NCBI GenBank assembly: GCA_905221605.1
Contig: CAJNDS010000078.1
Location: forward strand, 126,001 to 190,000
DNA from: Symbiodinium natans
Taxonomy: Eukaryota > Sar > Dinophyceae > Suessiales > Symbiodiniaceae
Reading direction: 5' to 3'
DNA length: 64,000 bases
The notes under the pieces are model-generated. The model was not told where the DNA came from. It saw only the letters and a list, made by a program, of their open reading frames with translations, and did no database searches. Below, piece by piece: positions 31,803 to 42,569 of this stretch. The position numbers and the translations under genes are program-made. Position 1 is the stretch's first letter. Each line of letters opens with the position of its first letter.

Positions 31803-32298
31803 CAGACCTCCAGCTGCCATGAAAGGTCCAGGAGCGTCCGGGAGATCCCAGCTGCCAGCGCCGTGACCCAAGGCACCTCCCATCATCGTCGTCGTCGTGG
31901 AGGACCCCCAGCTGCCACAAAGGGCCCAGGAGCATCCCAGGAGGCCCCCGCTGTCAACAGCGACCCAGAGCACCTCTACTAAGTCCGGCAAGAAAGAAAA
32001 CGGTCTAACTATTTGCAACTGAGGGGCAACCGCCGGAAATACGACTCGGGTCGAGACCCACGAATAGAGAGTTAGACCACCTCGTCTCGACTGGGTTTAA
32101 GACACCCTTGTTGGCGACTTTGAGCTTCAGCCGGCGTGGCTGGTACCTCGGGAGAGAGAGAGAATCCGCTCAGAGCACTGGGTGCCTACCAAGGCTCATC
32201 TGGCACTGAAGCCTCTCTGTTTACTTGGGTGATCCCCATCCGGGAATCAGGCAACGCCCAAACGGGTGAATTGCCCTTCGGCGATGAAGCCCACGCAC

Positions 32299-32613
32299 GG
32301 AGAGAGGGAGGTCAACCAGGGATTGTTGTACAATAGTACACTGTTGCCATATCTCATCCAGGAAGTGCTGAAACTTCGGATCACCGAGTGACCAAGAGGA
32401 AACAACAGCGTTGAGGGTGTTTGTTTGGGACGGTCACAAGCAGGTACACCTGGAGACGTCTCTCAAGGCTTCCCATCTTTGGCCCTAGCTTCGTTGGGTG
32501 CAGTAGACCAAAGATGCTGCACCCCCCTGCGGGAAAATTGAGAGCGAGATGCTGGAGCTCGGCCCAACCTTTTTGGCGAATCCAAGCCCCTTAGCTTAGA
32601 ATCAGGGTTCACT
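32299..32613. repeat. 320-bp duplicated segment, copy 2
   Basis: The partner of 31271-31592. Each copy ends at a CA-rich microsatellite, so the unit, intervening sequence and arrays may form a larger tandem family. Confidence 0.9.
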
Positions 32614-32672
32614 TACACACACACACACAGACAGACGCACACGTAGAGGCAGGCAGACACACACACACAGAG

Positions 32673-32714
<42 letters not shown>

Positions 32715-33095
32715 CGACAGACAGACAGACAGACGCACACGCACACGCACACGCACATGCACACGCGCACGCGCGCGCACGTGCACGTGCACGCGCACGC
32801 GCGCGCGCGCACGCGCACGCGCACGCGCATGCGCACGCGCACGCACGCGCGCACGCGCACGCACGCGCATGCGCACGCGCACACGCGCACGCGAGGGCGC
32901 GCGCGCGCGCACACGCACACACGCACAGACGCACGGGCACGCACACGCACACGCGCACGGACGCGCGCACGCACGCGCACAATCCCACACACACACACAC
33001 ACACAATCCCACACACCCGGCACAATCCCACACACCCGACACAATCCCACGCGCCCGACACAATCCCACACACCCGACACAATCCCACACCCCCA
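32614..33095. repeat. Compound (CA), (CAGA), (CGCA), CACAATCC array
   Basis: (CA)n, then GACA units to about 32733, then CGCA/CGCG units to about 32980, then about five copies of a 17-bp ACACAATCCCACACACC-type unit. It borders the AT-rich polymerase island directly. Confidence 0.9.
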
Positions 33096-33109
33096 CGCGC
33101 AACTGTGTG

Positions 33110-35420
33110 TTTTCAGTGTTTCTTCAGATTGACTGTGCCTTTGACCTCTTATCCTGCTTGTCCTGGGTTATATCCCTTGAAGGCATAGGACTTCGGTTTT
33201 CATCCGATGAAGTGTGTGGTGATTTTGCCGTCGTACTCGTCCCTTAGTTTGTCTAGGGCCTAATACCTTCTTGTTGGTCGGGTCATGGCATGCGTGACTT
33301 AATTGCTGGAGTCCATTTTGGTCCTTAATTTGGTTGGAGTCATCATGTACATCCTTGATTACGGTGCGTAACGAACTATCAGTGTCGGTATACACTAGCC
33401 TATCATTTTCATCTTGTTTCTCTTGCAGCTGGATGTATATGTGTACGATTAAGGCCACGGATGCTGTTGGTACTGGGATATCGCCAAAAGATAAAAAAAC
33501 AAAACAAAACAACAACAAAACACAAACGCTAGCGACAACCAGACCGGAAAGAAAAAAACAAAAAAAATAGTTAAACAAAAACAAGAGAAACGCATACCTG
33601 TTTATGAATGCTCACTCCTACTCTATGTCAGGTTTCCTCATAACGTTCAGGAATAGTTCTTCGTTTGTTCATCTTTTGCTTCCTTGCTCTGGCATTACAT
33701 TCAGCAGACGTGCCCGTGGATAATCTGTACGTTTGTCGTGTAACCCTTTAATGTCATAGTGTAGTCTCTCTTTTTTTGTGTACAGTTGTCTAGGCCATTG
33801 ATAAATTTGATGCCTTTGTATGGGAATGCCTGGCACATTGCCAACCCGTTTTGGTTCTTAGCATGCAATCGTTCGTGTATGAAGTTTTTTTGTTTTGATT
33901 TTATTAATGTTCTTCGTTAAAGGGGTTGCTTGCTTCTGCTTTTCTTATCGGTGCTTGGCACACCCCGCCACGAAGTTCGTTTTCAACCATCTTGTAGGTC
34001 ATAAATGAGTTCTGGAACGAGCAGTGTCTAATCCATTAGCCAGCTCCTCCTACAGTTTTTGAGGAAATCACTCAATTAGTAGCACGTCAGATTGCAAGTA
34101 TCGGTCGTGATACTGACCTAGGTTTGTTGTTTACAATGCCCCTCTTATCTAGTTTGTGCCCTGTTTAGTCCCTTCTTCTGCGAAATGGCTGTAGGGTCTT
34201 CGATCTTAGTCGTGATGTTTCACTAAATTAACAACAACCATGTGTGACATTACGACATTACGAGATGAGCATCAGCAATAGGGTTGTAACGTATTTTGTA
34301 GCCTAAATTTCATTGTAGGTATTTCTATACTGTTTTGTGAAGTGACAGTGGTCGGCGATTTGAGTTTTGGCCGGGGTTTTTTGTCGGGTCGAAGCGACGC
34401 GGCATTTAAAACAATGCTTCTTGCCGTTGACTCGCCGTCCACTCAATCTGTTTCTCTTCCTTCATCTTGTCCACAACCTCTGCTTGTACAACCTTCAGAA
34501 CAATAAAGTGTTGCTTCGTCAGTGATGCTATCGACAACATTTATCATAACACCATGCGGTTTATGGTCCAAGTTTATGGTGTTGACAGGTGCGCTTGGTT
34601 CCATTTGATGAAGCCTTGTTAACCTTCACACTGACCTTACATGCAGAAGGGCACTTCCACTTCACTTTCTTGTACCTTTGTTGGAATTTTGATTTGTCGT
34701 CCTCCTTCGGCATAACCGTTTATTGAGTTTCATTTGCCATGCATCCGTTGCTAAGAAGTGCTTCTTTGTGAAACCCGCTGGCAATATCTGCAATGAAGTA
34801 GTCTTTCCCTATGCTTGTTTGTAGTTTCGTGATTCCTGCTCCGTTCGGGTTTATTGCATCTGCATAAACATGAACGGAAATAACTCGGTCGGTTGGTTTC
34901 TTCAGAAGTGCGAATGTCTTCATTGGAAGCCGGCAGCTCTACACTATCCCAGTTGGTTACATTATCTTCTGCTGTCGGGGTTGTCTTCATCCCAGAACAT
35001 CTGGATTGGATGCATCATTTGAAGCGATAACCGGCGTCATTCTAAACATTAATGCACGCTTCCTTAGTGGCGATTCCTTTAGGTAATTCAACATATGAAC
35101 CCACTCTTGATTTGTGGGGTTGTACTTGTCATACTGAATGATGATTTTTCGAGGTGGTCCATTCTGCGTCTTGATTTGTTTTGTTGCGAGTTTCCGACCA
35201 TGATGTCTACGTCTGATTCCATCTTTTAACAGCTGTTTTCCGCTTGTCTGGGTTGTTAATTGTGTGAATTTTGCTTGTTCTTCGAAATTCTACCGGTTCT
35301 TCTATTTCTAGATGTGTGAAAGCAACGTATGTATCAATCCTCATTTTCTCTTCTTATTTAAAAACTCGATTAGTCTTGGTTCTGGATGCTTCATATCCCC
35401 CTATCTAGTTGCCGTTCAAA
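33110..35420 (-). pseudogene. Decayed protein-primed family B DNA polymerase (Polinton/virophage/linear-plasmid type)
   Basis: Motifs of the DNA_pol_B_2 family lie in the correct order on the minus strand: SYVELPKGIATKEACINV (35102), ISVHVYADA (34881), GKKHCFKCR and DHCHFTKQYR (34425-34324, zinc/HNH-like region), YHDRYLQSDVLL (34112), NELRGGVCQ (about 33981), HAKNQNGLAM (33865, counterpart of the DxNNLYGxAM motif A), LHDKRTDYP (33743), LVYTDTDSSL (33395, motif C intact), NKKVLG (33275), KLRDEYDGKITTHFIG (33250) and KPKSYAFKGYN (33199). They fall in several frames with in-frame stops, so the copy is dead. Only about 210 bases separate the DHCH and YHDRYL segments, so much of the exonuclease region is probably deleted. 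Such enzymes copy linear DNA from a protein primer. It is AT-richer than its surroundings, which suggests transfer from a virus, Polinton or plasmid. Confidence 0.85.
33473..33597 (-). other. Intron-like T-rich insertion in the polymerase pseudogene
   Basis: On the minus strand CAG/GTATGCG opens a 125-base stretch, very rich in T, that ends with CCCAG. It falls between the segment after LHDKRTDYP and the segment leading to motif C. It has the form of a GT..AG spliceosomal intron. An alternative end is GTCGCTAG nearby. Confidence 0.4.
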
Positions 35421-36300
35421 CTGGTGTTATGTGTGAATTTGGACATGAATTGACATAACTTTTGAATGCTCTTATCTCAGCTGTAACCCTTGCGTTTTTC
35501 TAGTAACGTTTTTTTTTTTGCTAATCTTTGTTTTTAATTCTTGTTCTTGCTGCTCCTTTCGTCGCCGTTTTGAATATATCAAATCGTTTGAAACCCTGTG
35601 TTTGGGATGCTGTCCTGGGTTTCGCTGTAAAGTTTGTGTTCGTGTTTTTGTTTATTATGGTGTACTTTTTTCATCTAGAATAGCTATATTTGGTCCTTTG
35701 TTCCTGCGCGTTTTGTGTTGCCTTCGCGACTACTAATTAGATGACCCATTGCATGGCACAGTCCGGATCTACTACATACTTATATTGTCGTGTTTTTTCC
35801 ACGTAGTTTTCGGTAGGATTTTGGGTTGGCGGGTTTGGGATTGGGGGTTTTCGGTTGCAACGTGAAACGGTTGATTCAGTTATGAATAACACGGATGTTC
35901 TAAATGGGTGTTCGGTAGAGATAGTCGAGTGAGTGTATGTGGGCGTGATATCCAAGTAGTGAGTTATGAGTCTGCAGTGAAAGTGTGAAAGTAAAGTTTC
36001 GAAAGAAATGTGTAGCCAGCAATAATGAGTAATGAATGGTGAGTTCCGCTACACAACTCCATGAAGAGAATTTGGGCTGTTCCACACTCAGTATACATCA
36101 ATAGTGTTTCATAGTTTTTGCTGCCGTTGTTGTCTCATGAACATATTCATGCGCAAATTATTCTTCAATGTTTCAACTTCTTTGTTATTCATACATCTCT
36201 ACACGTAACTTGCATTTGTTATCATTTTTTCATCCTTTCACCTTGCAAGCTAAACAGTGCTTGAGCATGAGGTTTTCCATGTTTTTGTTGGGCGTTTTGT
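35421..36300. other. AT-rich continuation of the polymerase island
   Basis: The composition stays AT-rich, with T runs (35510-35519) and small frames on both strands (35518-35736 plus, 35737-35955 minus). No further viral gene such as capsid, ATPase or integrase was recognised. The island seems to end near 36300, where G/C-rich sequence resumes. Confidence 0.4.
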
Positions 36301-37724
36301 GAGTGTTTGTTTCACTCTGTGGTTGTGTGGGGAGGATTTTGTGAGAGCGCACGCGGTCGTGGCGGCAAAGCCCGACAGAGTCCTAAACACATACATTTAG
36401 TCGTCGTTGCTCGAGCGCCACTTTTGTCTTGACTGATGATGTTTAAAATTGTAAACCCATTTTCCCCGGCTTCGGCAGCCGGGCTGGCCCAACAACGTGG
36501 CGTGTAGCAAGCACAACGTGGGTGTGAAGGGGAGGGTTTCAAGGGGTCTCAGGCAGGGGTCTTCGGGGGTTTAAGGGCGGTTTCAGGAAAGGTCCCAGTT
36601 TTTTGCGTGCTTGTTGGCGTGGTCTCCGTGGGAGGTGCCCCGAGTCTGGAACCCCGCAGCATTGCAGGCGGTTTGGGCATGCCCACAGGGCGGGGGCGGG
36701 CGGGGAGGGGGGGGCGGGGACAGGAAGTTTCTGGACGCCTCTCGGCTGCAAGCCACATCAGCTCAGCGGCAAGGGCCGGCATTTGGCCCAAAACAGGCTC
36801 ATGTACCCACGGAATCCACTGACCAGCGCCACCAGCAACCGAAACACGGCCGCTCGAAAACTCAACATCTTAGCGGGGATTCCTGACTTTGATGATAGCA
36901 TAAATTACATATGCTTACATGAACAAAAACCGTTAGCACCATGGAGTCTGCCACATCTAAGAGATGTCGGCGTGTTCTTTACGTCCGCCTACTTGGGGGA
37001 TTCGCGTTCCCTTGCTGCGTGGTTCCGCGATTGATCGGTTATGGGCCTCTGGGCTCCGCACGGCACGGAGACGCCCGGAAACCTGCATGCCGCTCGAGGG
37101 GGAGGGAGGGGGTGTGCCGGGGGTGTCCCAGGGGTGTCCCATTCATTGACACTACGGGAATTACGAGAGTTACATGGGTTCACACGGAAATAGTCCAACT
37201 ATGCCCAGCGTGGGGTTTCTGCAAACCAATGGGATTTCACAGGGGTACATGCAGAGGAGGCGTTGTGTTAGCTTGGCGTGCTCCGCGCTGCCGCGGTCGA
37301 GGCATTCGTGTTTTTGCAGCTCTTGATCCGTCCATGTCTCCGATGGAACCTTGTAAGGATTGGCTGTGGAGAAGGCAGCTAGCGAGCCTTTCCAGACCTC
37401 TCCCGTGGCAGGCCAACGGTAGCGTTGAAATGCCCACATGCTTTTTTGCATTCTGTCCAGGTGGAATCCCGGCGGTTGTCATTTTCGATTGGGCGGCGGG
37501 CTTACAGTACTGTGTCTTCTTTATGCAGCGGTGCGTATGAAATGGTATGCATATAACACGCCATGCATCAATTCATGCCGTGACTCTCCTCGATGTTCCG
37601 TCTGAGTCTGAGGATGACACACTGTTCCCTACAAGGCATGTCACGGAAGTGGTGAAGGCTGTTCACAACCAGGCCTCGAACTAGCAAGCCTAAATCTGCA
37701 AAGGCTGCCGCAGCTCATCTCTGT
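36301..37724. other. No gene recognised
   Basis: G-runs at about 36690-36720 and 37097-37120 separate frames on both strands. A 199-residue plus frame (36941-37540) is Arg/Cys/Gly-rich and crosses the G-rich part. I do not trust it. Confidence 0.35.
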
Positions 37725-37762
37725 CTCTCTGTCTCTCTGTCTCTCTCTCCCTCTTTTTCTCT

Positions 37763-38350
37763 TTGTCTCTTGCATGTCCAGGAGGGACCTTTGCCACACG
37801 AGTCACCATTCTACGCCGAGCTCAAGGCTGGCCCATGAGAGCACTTTATATGCAAAGGGATGGCTGGCTTCCATATGGCTTCCTGAGCGGTCGGTGCGAG
37901 AGGCTCATGCGCAAGTCGTGGAGTCTATCCTGCTCGCAGCACGAGAGGCTCTGCGTGCACAAACTTTGCAGAGGAAAGACGCCAGACATGGGAACTTTCT
38001 CGGAATGCCATCTGAAGCAGGTCGTCGGTCGCGTCAGCATTGTGACCCTTGCTCGACGGCCTTGGGTGGAGACCTCCGCATCATGGCCAGCTTTGCAGCA
38101 GACGCCGCCTTCAGACTTGCCCCTGAAAGATTCCAGAAGAGTCCGGATCAGTAGGTACCTTCCTGGTGTCGACTTTGACAAGCTCATGCAGGCGCCAACT
38201 ATTGAATTGGTGCGTGCAAGCTTGTGCAGCAAGCTTGTGCAGCTGTGCAATGCTTGGACTGAAAACGGAAGGACCTTGAGATCGAGGTGTTCTATGCACG
38301 TGAACATATCACGCGACCGCACATCTACAATGCAACTTGTTTGCATGTAG
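37763..38350 (+). CDS. Hypothetical exon region with two overlapping open frames
   Basis: A strong pyrimidine tract (TCTCTGTCTC repeats, 37725-37770) ends in TGTCCAG at 37782, a good splice acceptor. Two frames are open after it. One, 37774-38151, has a helical Ala/Arg/Glu composition (EAHAQVVESILLAAREALRA) and meets CAGTAGGTACC, a possible donor, at its end. The other runs on to 38350. One is probably an exon. No family was recognised. Confidence 0.35.
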   Translation: MSLACPGGTFATRVTILRRAQGWPMRALYMQRDGWLPYGFLSGRCERLMRKSWSLSCSQHERLCVHKLCRGKTPDMGTFSECHLKQVVGRVSIVTLARRPWVETSASWPALQQTPPSDLPLKDSRRVRISRYLPGVDFDKLMQAPTIELVRASLCSKLVQLCNAWTENGRTLRSRCSMHVNISRDRTSTMQLVCM

Positions 38351-39480
38351 ATGCGTCGCAGCAGGAGCCGGCTTAGATTGTCGATCTCCGCAGCGAACCG
38401 CCATCGGCACATGGTTGTACACCAAAAGATCAGACATACTGTCGCCTCGGTTCGCTCAGTTCATCTTTACATTTCATGGACCTGGAAGCCCCCACAACAA
38501 CTCAGCCGAGGCTCAGTTGGAGGAGGGCGTTGACATGTTCGTGATTGCGAAGCGGAATGTGCAACACGCAGTCCTGCCGTGCACATGAGCCCATTGTCTC
38601 GCATGCCGCATGACTGCCGCTGCTGCGCGTGGGATGTAGTCAGTCCGAGGCAATGCTCAGGTGCCTGCGCAAGATCTATGGTGTGAAAGCGAAGACTGGG
38701 ACCCAATACTCCTGGTTCTTGTTGTGCCGATACTGCTGGTTGCTTGATGGTATTGCTGGCGGCTGCGAATCCACTCTCTGTCTCAGTCTTGTCCTTTTGA
38801 GGGTCCAGCGGTATCCGGCAGAGCATCCTTGAAGTGCTGCTTTTCACATCCCCACAGAAACTGCAGAGAATCCCCCTCCACCGGCTTCCAACGTTGGGTA
38901 ACAAGAAGCTTGCTAATAAATACAAAAACTGCATAAACAAGCATACATGAAAAAATATCCGGATAAGTAAATGAAGACTATATGTACATAGATAGATGCT
39001 CTGCTGTCCGCTTCTGTTGTAGAGGAGAGCCCCCAACATTCCTACAGCAGAACAATTAGGCGAGAAGGATGAGCAGGTGTCTCTGGAAGAAAAGCGATTT
39101 TCACAAGGGATCGAAAAGCAACTAACGAATTGAATGGTTTACCATCTTCACCATCTTGTCAAGGCAAATTTCTTTTGCTGCTGAATCACGGGGAGCAACC
39201 TTAAGGGGAGCCCTTTTACAAGAAGCAGGGGACACCCAAAACAGCTAACATCTATCCAATCGAAGAAAACGATGGAGAGGCTCCTTACATTTCTGTGAAT
39301 GCGGAAATCCTCCCAGGGCCACGAAGTGCTAGCCTTTGAAAGCGCCCCTTTTTTTCTAGTGTTGCTTTTCTGCTTGGTGCTTTCACTCCTACGATGTCTT
39401 TTCAGTGGTTCTCCTTGTCAAATTTTCAATCTGATTCCTACTTGCGATAAGCAAGCAAGCCTCCCCGATTAGGTCCCTTG
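38351..39480. other. No gene recognised
   Basis: Mixed sequence with an AT-rich patch at about 38900-39000. Nothing recognisable. Confidence 0.35.
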
Positions 39481-39482
39481 AA

Positions 39483-39803
39483 TCAAAGCAAGCTCCCTTC
39501 TCTCCTTTTGAAATTCTTTTTTTCATGAACCCGACCGATGCTGCTACATGGCTCGAGCAACTCCCCCTTGAGGTGACACCTGCGAAGTATCTCCTCCAGC
39601 AGCCTTCCGATTTTTTCAGCAGCTGCCTGCTGCCTGTATTCTAGTGGGGTGTCTCCCCTTTCCTCGCCATGTCGGGTTTGGAAGAAAGAGTCGAACATCG
39701 TGATGACCTGACCTTGTTCTAGTTCCGTGATGGGTGGGTGGACCCAAGGCAAGGCAGCACAGCAATACAATGGTGGATGAGAAACGATCCGGACAGGGAG
39801 CAT
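39483..39803 (-). CDS. Hypothetical exon with ankyrin-like segment
   Basis: The frame holds GDTPLEYRQQAAAEKIGRLL, which resembles the G-TPL-x-A and hydrophobic-LL spacing of an ankyrin repeat, next to FDSFFQTRHGEER. The C-terminal end is Lys/Arg-rich. A single weak repeat cannot prove the family. It may be one exon of a larger minus-strand gene. Confidence 0.3.
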   Translation of the reverse strand: MLPVRIVSHPPLYCCAALPWVHPPITELEQGQVITMFDSFFQTRHGEERGDTPLEYRQQAAAEKIGRLLEEILRRCHLKGELLEPCSSIGRVHEKKNFKRREGSLL

Positions 39804-40294
39804 TCGGGGTTTCTGGAGTTCGGTTAATTCCTGCAGCGGTGCGCGTGCATTCTGTCCTGGTTCATTTCACAGACTTCGAACCGAACGTGGGCGCGCATTG
39901 CACGCAATGCACACGCAATGCGCGCCTTGCATGTGAGGGGGGCTTTCGGATTCGGGTCAAGCCCAGCAGCAGAAGAGAGATGGTACTGCGAGGGTTCCCC
40001 GTGACATGCTTTTCTCATGTTTTCTCAATTGCAACAAGGAGAAGTGGGCTTCTGAACGCCAGTTGCCGACGATTTGCATGACATGTTTTCACGTACTCCG
40101 TTTCTGCATTTTGCATTTTCTGCAGTCTTGCTTGCGTATCGGCTGATTTCTTGGTCTCTTGCATTCGCATCTCACTTTCAGCTTTTCAGCTTTGCCCGTG
40201 CGTTGACGTGTCAGAGGTGCACAGGTCATGCGCCGATACAATCAGAGCTCAAAGCATAGACATGAGCCATGCATCATGTCATGTGTAATCGGCC

Positions 40295-40537
40295 ATGCTC
40301 AGGACCATGCACGTGATTTGCGTGGGCGATTCTACGGTTGAGCATCTCGCCATCAAGGAGGTCGCGAGGGCAGCTTTTCCCATCTTGAGGCAGTTCTTTA
40401 TCCTGTATTTGCAGGTAATATTAAGCATGCGACTGTTTGAAGGTCCTCTGGTGCTGTCCACAGGACGCAGTGGGGAAGCGAGTTGCTGGCGCGTGATCCT
40501 GCGCAATGATGTGCCCCCTAGTGCCACCGAACATTGA
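40295..40537 (+). CDS. Hypothetical exon with VGDST motif
   Basis: The start MHVICVGDSTVEHLAIKEV recalls the VxxGD-S strand-loop of HAD-like and related phosphatase folds. A GCAG/GTAATA donor at about 40413 would end the exon early. The rest of the frame may be intron. Weak evidence. Confidence 0.22.
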   Translation: MLRTMHVICVGDSTVEHLAIKEVARAAFPILRQFFILYLQVILSMRLFEGPLVLSTGRSGEASCWRVILRNDVPPSATEH

Positions 40538-40539
40538 GG

Positions 40540-41940
40540 AGGCTGGCAGCTTCTGCAAGACCATCAAGCTGATGCTGGGCCCCTAACTGCATTTGCCTTG
40601 GCCGTCTCATGGCGGATGTTGCTTGGTGACCCATTTGGCAGGTCTGACCCGTCAGTGCAGAATCTCACTGAAGAGTTGCAAGTGCCCCACCACCGACTGT
40701 GATTGAGTGTTTTGCGAAACGCAATTTGCGAACATGACTCAGCGTACTTCGTGCAGGTTCTCACCTCGTGGCTCCAGCAAATTGTCGTTTGCGCAAGAGA
40801 TTTCGACATCAGCTTGCATACTCAGTGGATTTCAGTGCCCACATGTTGCAGTGATCTGCAGCAGACCTGTGGTGCAACTGCAGGCTTTGAGTCGGAGGAC
40901 TTCATGGAGAACATGGCAGCCACTCTCAATGGGGATGCTGACTGAAAAGCCTCCAAGACTGTAGAGACTGCGCCGTGCAGGCATGATGTTTTCCGAACCT
41001 GATGCCGTGCATGCAAGGGTCCCAGGCGACTGTCAGCAAAGACATGTTCGCTGAAGATGCAAGCAGCTTCACATAGAAGGCTCTGGCGCAACCCTTGACC
41101 TTTCTTGCATTGGAGTGCATCGCCCAAGTTCGTGTGTTCCATGTGGTCACCATCGCCAACTCTCCCTGTAGAATCCTGCAAGCCGCCAAACAAATTACCA
41201 ATGCAAGCTCTGCACTCTTGGGTGGTCCAGGCATTTGAACACCAAGGTGCAATGTCCATGCTGCATCAGAGTTTCACCACGTATAATCACAGCTCTGCAG
41301 TGTTTGCACCCTCCCCACCCCACCAGCCCAACGCTGAGCCCGTGATGGTCAGATGAATCTGGCCGAACTGGGGCACAAGTTGCCAGGCTGAACCTGTTAT
41401 CGTGTTCGCGGCTGGCCACGCATGCTTCCAGTGTAGGCACAAAGACATCATCGACCGCGTCGCTTCGCATCCTGAAGCCCAAGGGAAATCGAATCTTTCA
41501 GAGCGCATAGTGCTGTGACGGAAGGGACAAATGCGAGCAGCTGTCGAGTAAGCAGTCGCTGGCACCATGTTGATGAAAGCCTTCTGGCTTGGAGGTTCAT
41601 GGATGTTCCTTAAACACAGCGGAGTTTCAGACATGCCCTGAGGTCTCTGGCATGAAAGTATGTGAAGAGGCAGTCGCAGTAGTCCGTCGGCTTCCATGAG
41701 CCATATCAAGTGCATTCATGTGCCCAAAAAACATATTGATGTTCATTGCACAGCCTGTGCAGTCAAGTTGATGCCATGGCTGCGTGCTAGATGAGGGCTT
41801 CGCTACACGATCGTGCAGTCTCTGCTAATGCAGACGCTCAAAGACCTGACGAGTTCATTACATGATGCTTTGGCGCGCTTAAGCACCCCGAAGCTGCTTC
41901 ATGTTTCTGTGTATATGTATATTTATACACATGTAAATAA
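40540..41940. other. No gene recognised
   Basis: Short overlapping frames on both strands without motifs. Confidence 0.35.
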
Positions 41941-41952
41941 ATAAAAAACTAA

Positions 41953-42142
41953 AGAGAGAGAGATATATATATATACACATATATATATATATGTATATAC
42001 ACATGTACACATAGTTGTGTGTGTGTTACGTATACATATACATATATATATATATACATGTACATGTACATGTACCATGTACATGTACCATGTACATGTA
42101 CATGTACATGTACATGTGCATGTACATGTAGTACATGCTGCA
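41953..42142. repeat. AT-rich microsatellite: (AT)n, (ATAC)n, (TGTACA)n
   Basis: GA and AT runs give way to ACATGT/TGTACA units, which are self-complementary hexamers, so the last 90 bases can form many nested cruciforms. Confidence 0.9.
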
Positions 42143-42154
42143 TGTTTGCCTGCC

Positions 42155-42330
42155 AGGACAGTGCCAGCCTTCAGAGACTACGGGAGAACTTGAATGAGCT
42201 TCCAAAGAGGCCCTTGGAGAAATCTGGGCCAACGAAGTCCAAACAAGTCAATTCATTGAGTCCAATCAGGTGGTTGGCCCGTGCTGAGCAGCCAGAGGAG
42301 CGACGGCACAAGTGCACAATTGTGATCTTT
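42155..42330 (+). CDS. Candidate exon after the microsatellite
   Basis: After GCCTGCCAG the frame reads a charged helical segment (LQRLRENLNELPKRPLEK) and stays open past 42500. The (CA/TA)-rich array just upstream would be the intron end. Unrecognised protein; the donor is not defined. Confidence 0.28.
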
Positions 42331-42569
42331 GGCTATGTGGCTACATGTGGCTACATACTAGACAGACCCAAGTCTTTGTCTTCCAACGTAGGTCTGCAGC
42401 GGCCCTTATTGGAGATTCTTACACTGAGGGCGCATGAACGCTCTCCTTGTCACTTCCTGGCAAATGCTAATAGTAAGAATCCAAAAAAGCAGGGTCATGC
42501 TGCGCAGAAGCATGCCACAATTTGGCATGCGTGTGCATCCAGGATTACTTGCTGGGCAGCGTGAGAGGT

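Noticed and set aside
32041-32080. ACTCGGGTCGAGACCC as a tRNA T-arm
   Set aside because: No acceptor, D or anticodon arm can be drawn around it. It is only a short palindrome.
32602-33188. Overlapping Cys/Val-rich minus frames and a His/Arg/Thr-rich plus frame
   Set aside because: Simple-repeat translation only.
35041-35280. Open minus frame without a start, running about 80 codons alongside the polymerase relic
   Set aside because: The polymerase motif SYVELPKG lies in another frame over the same bases, so this frame is a by-product.
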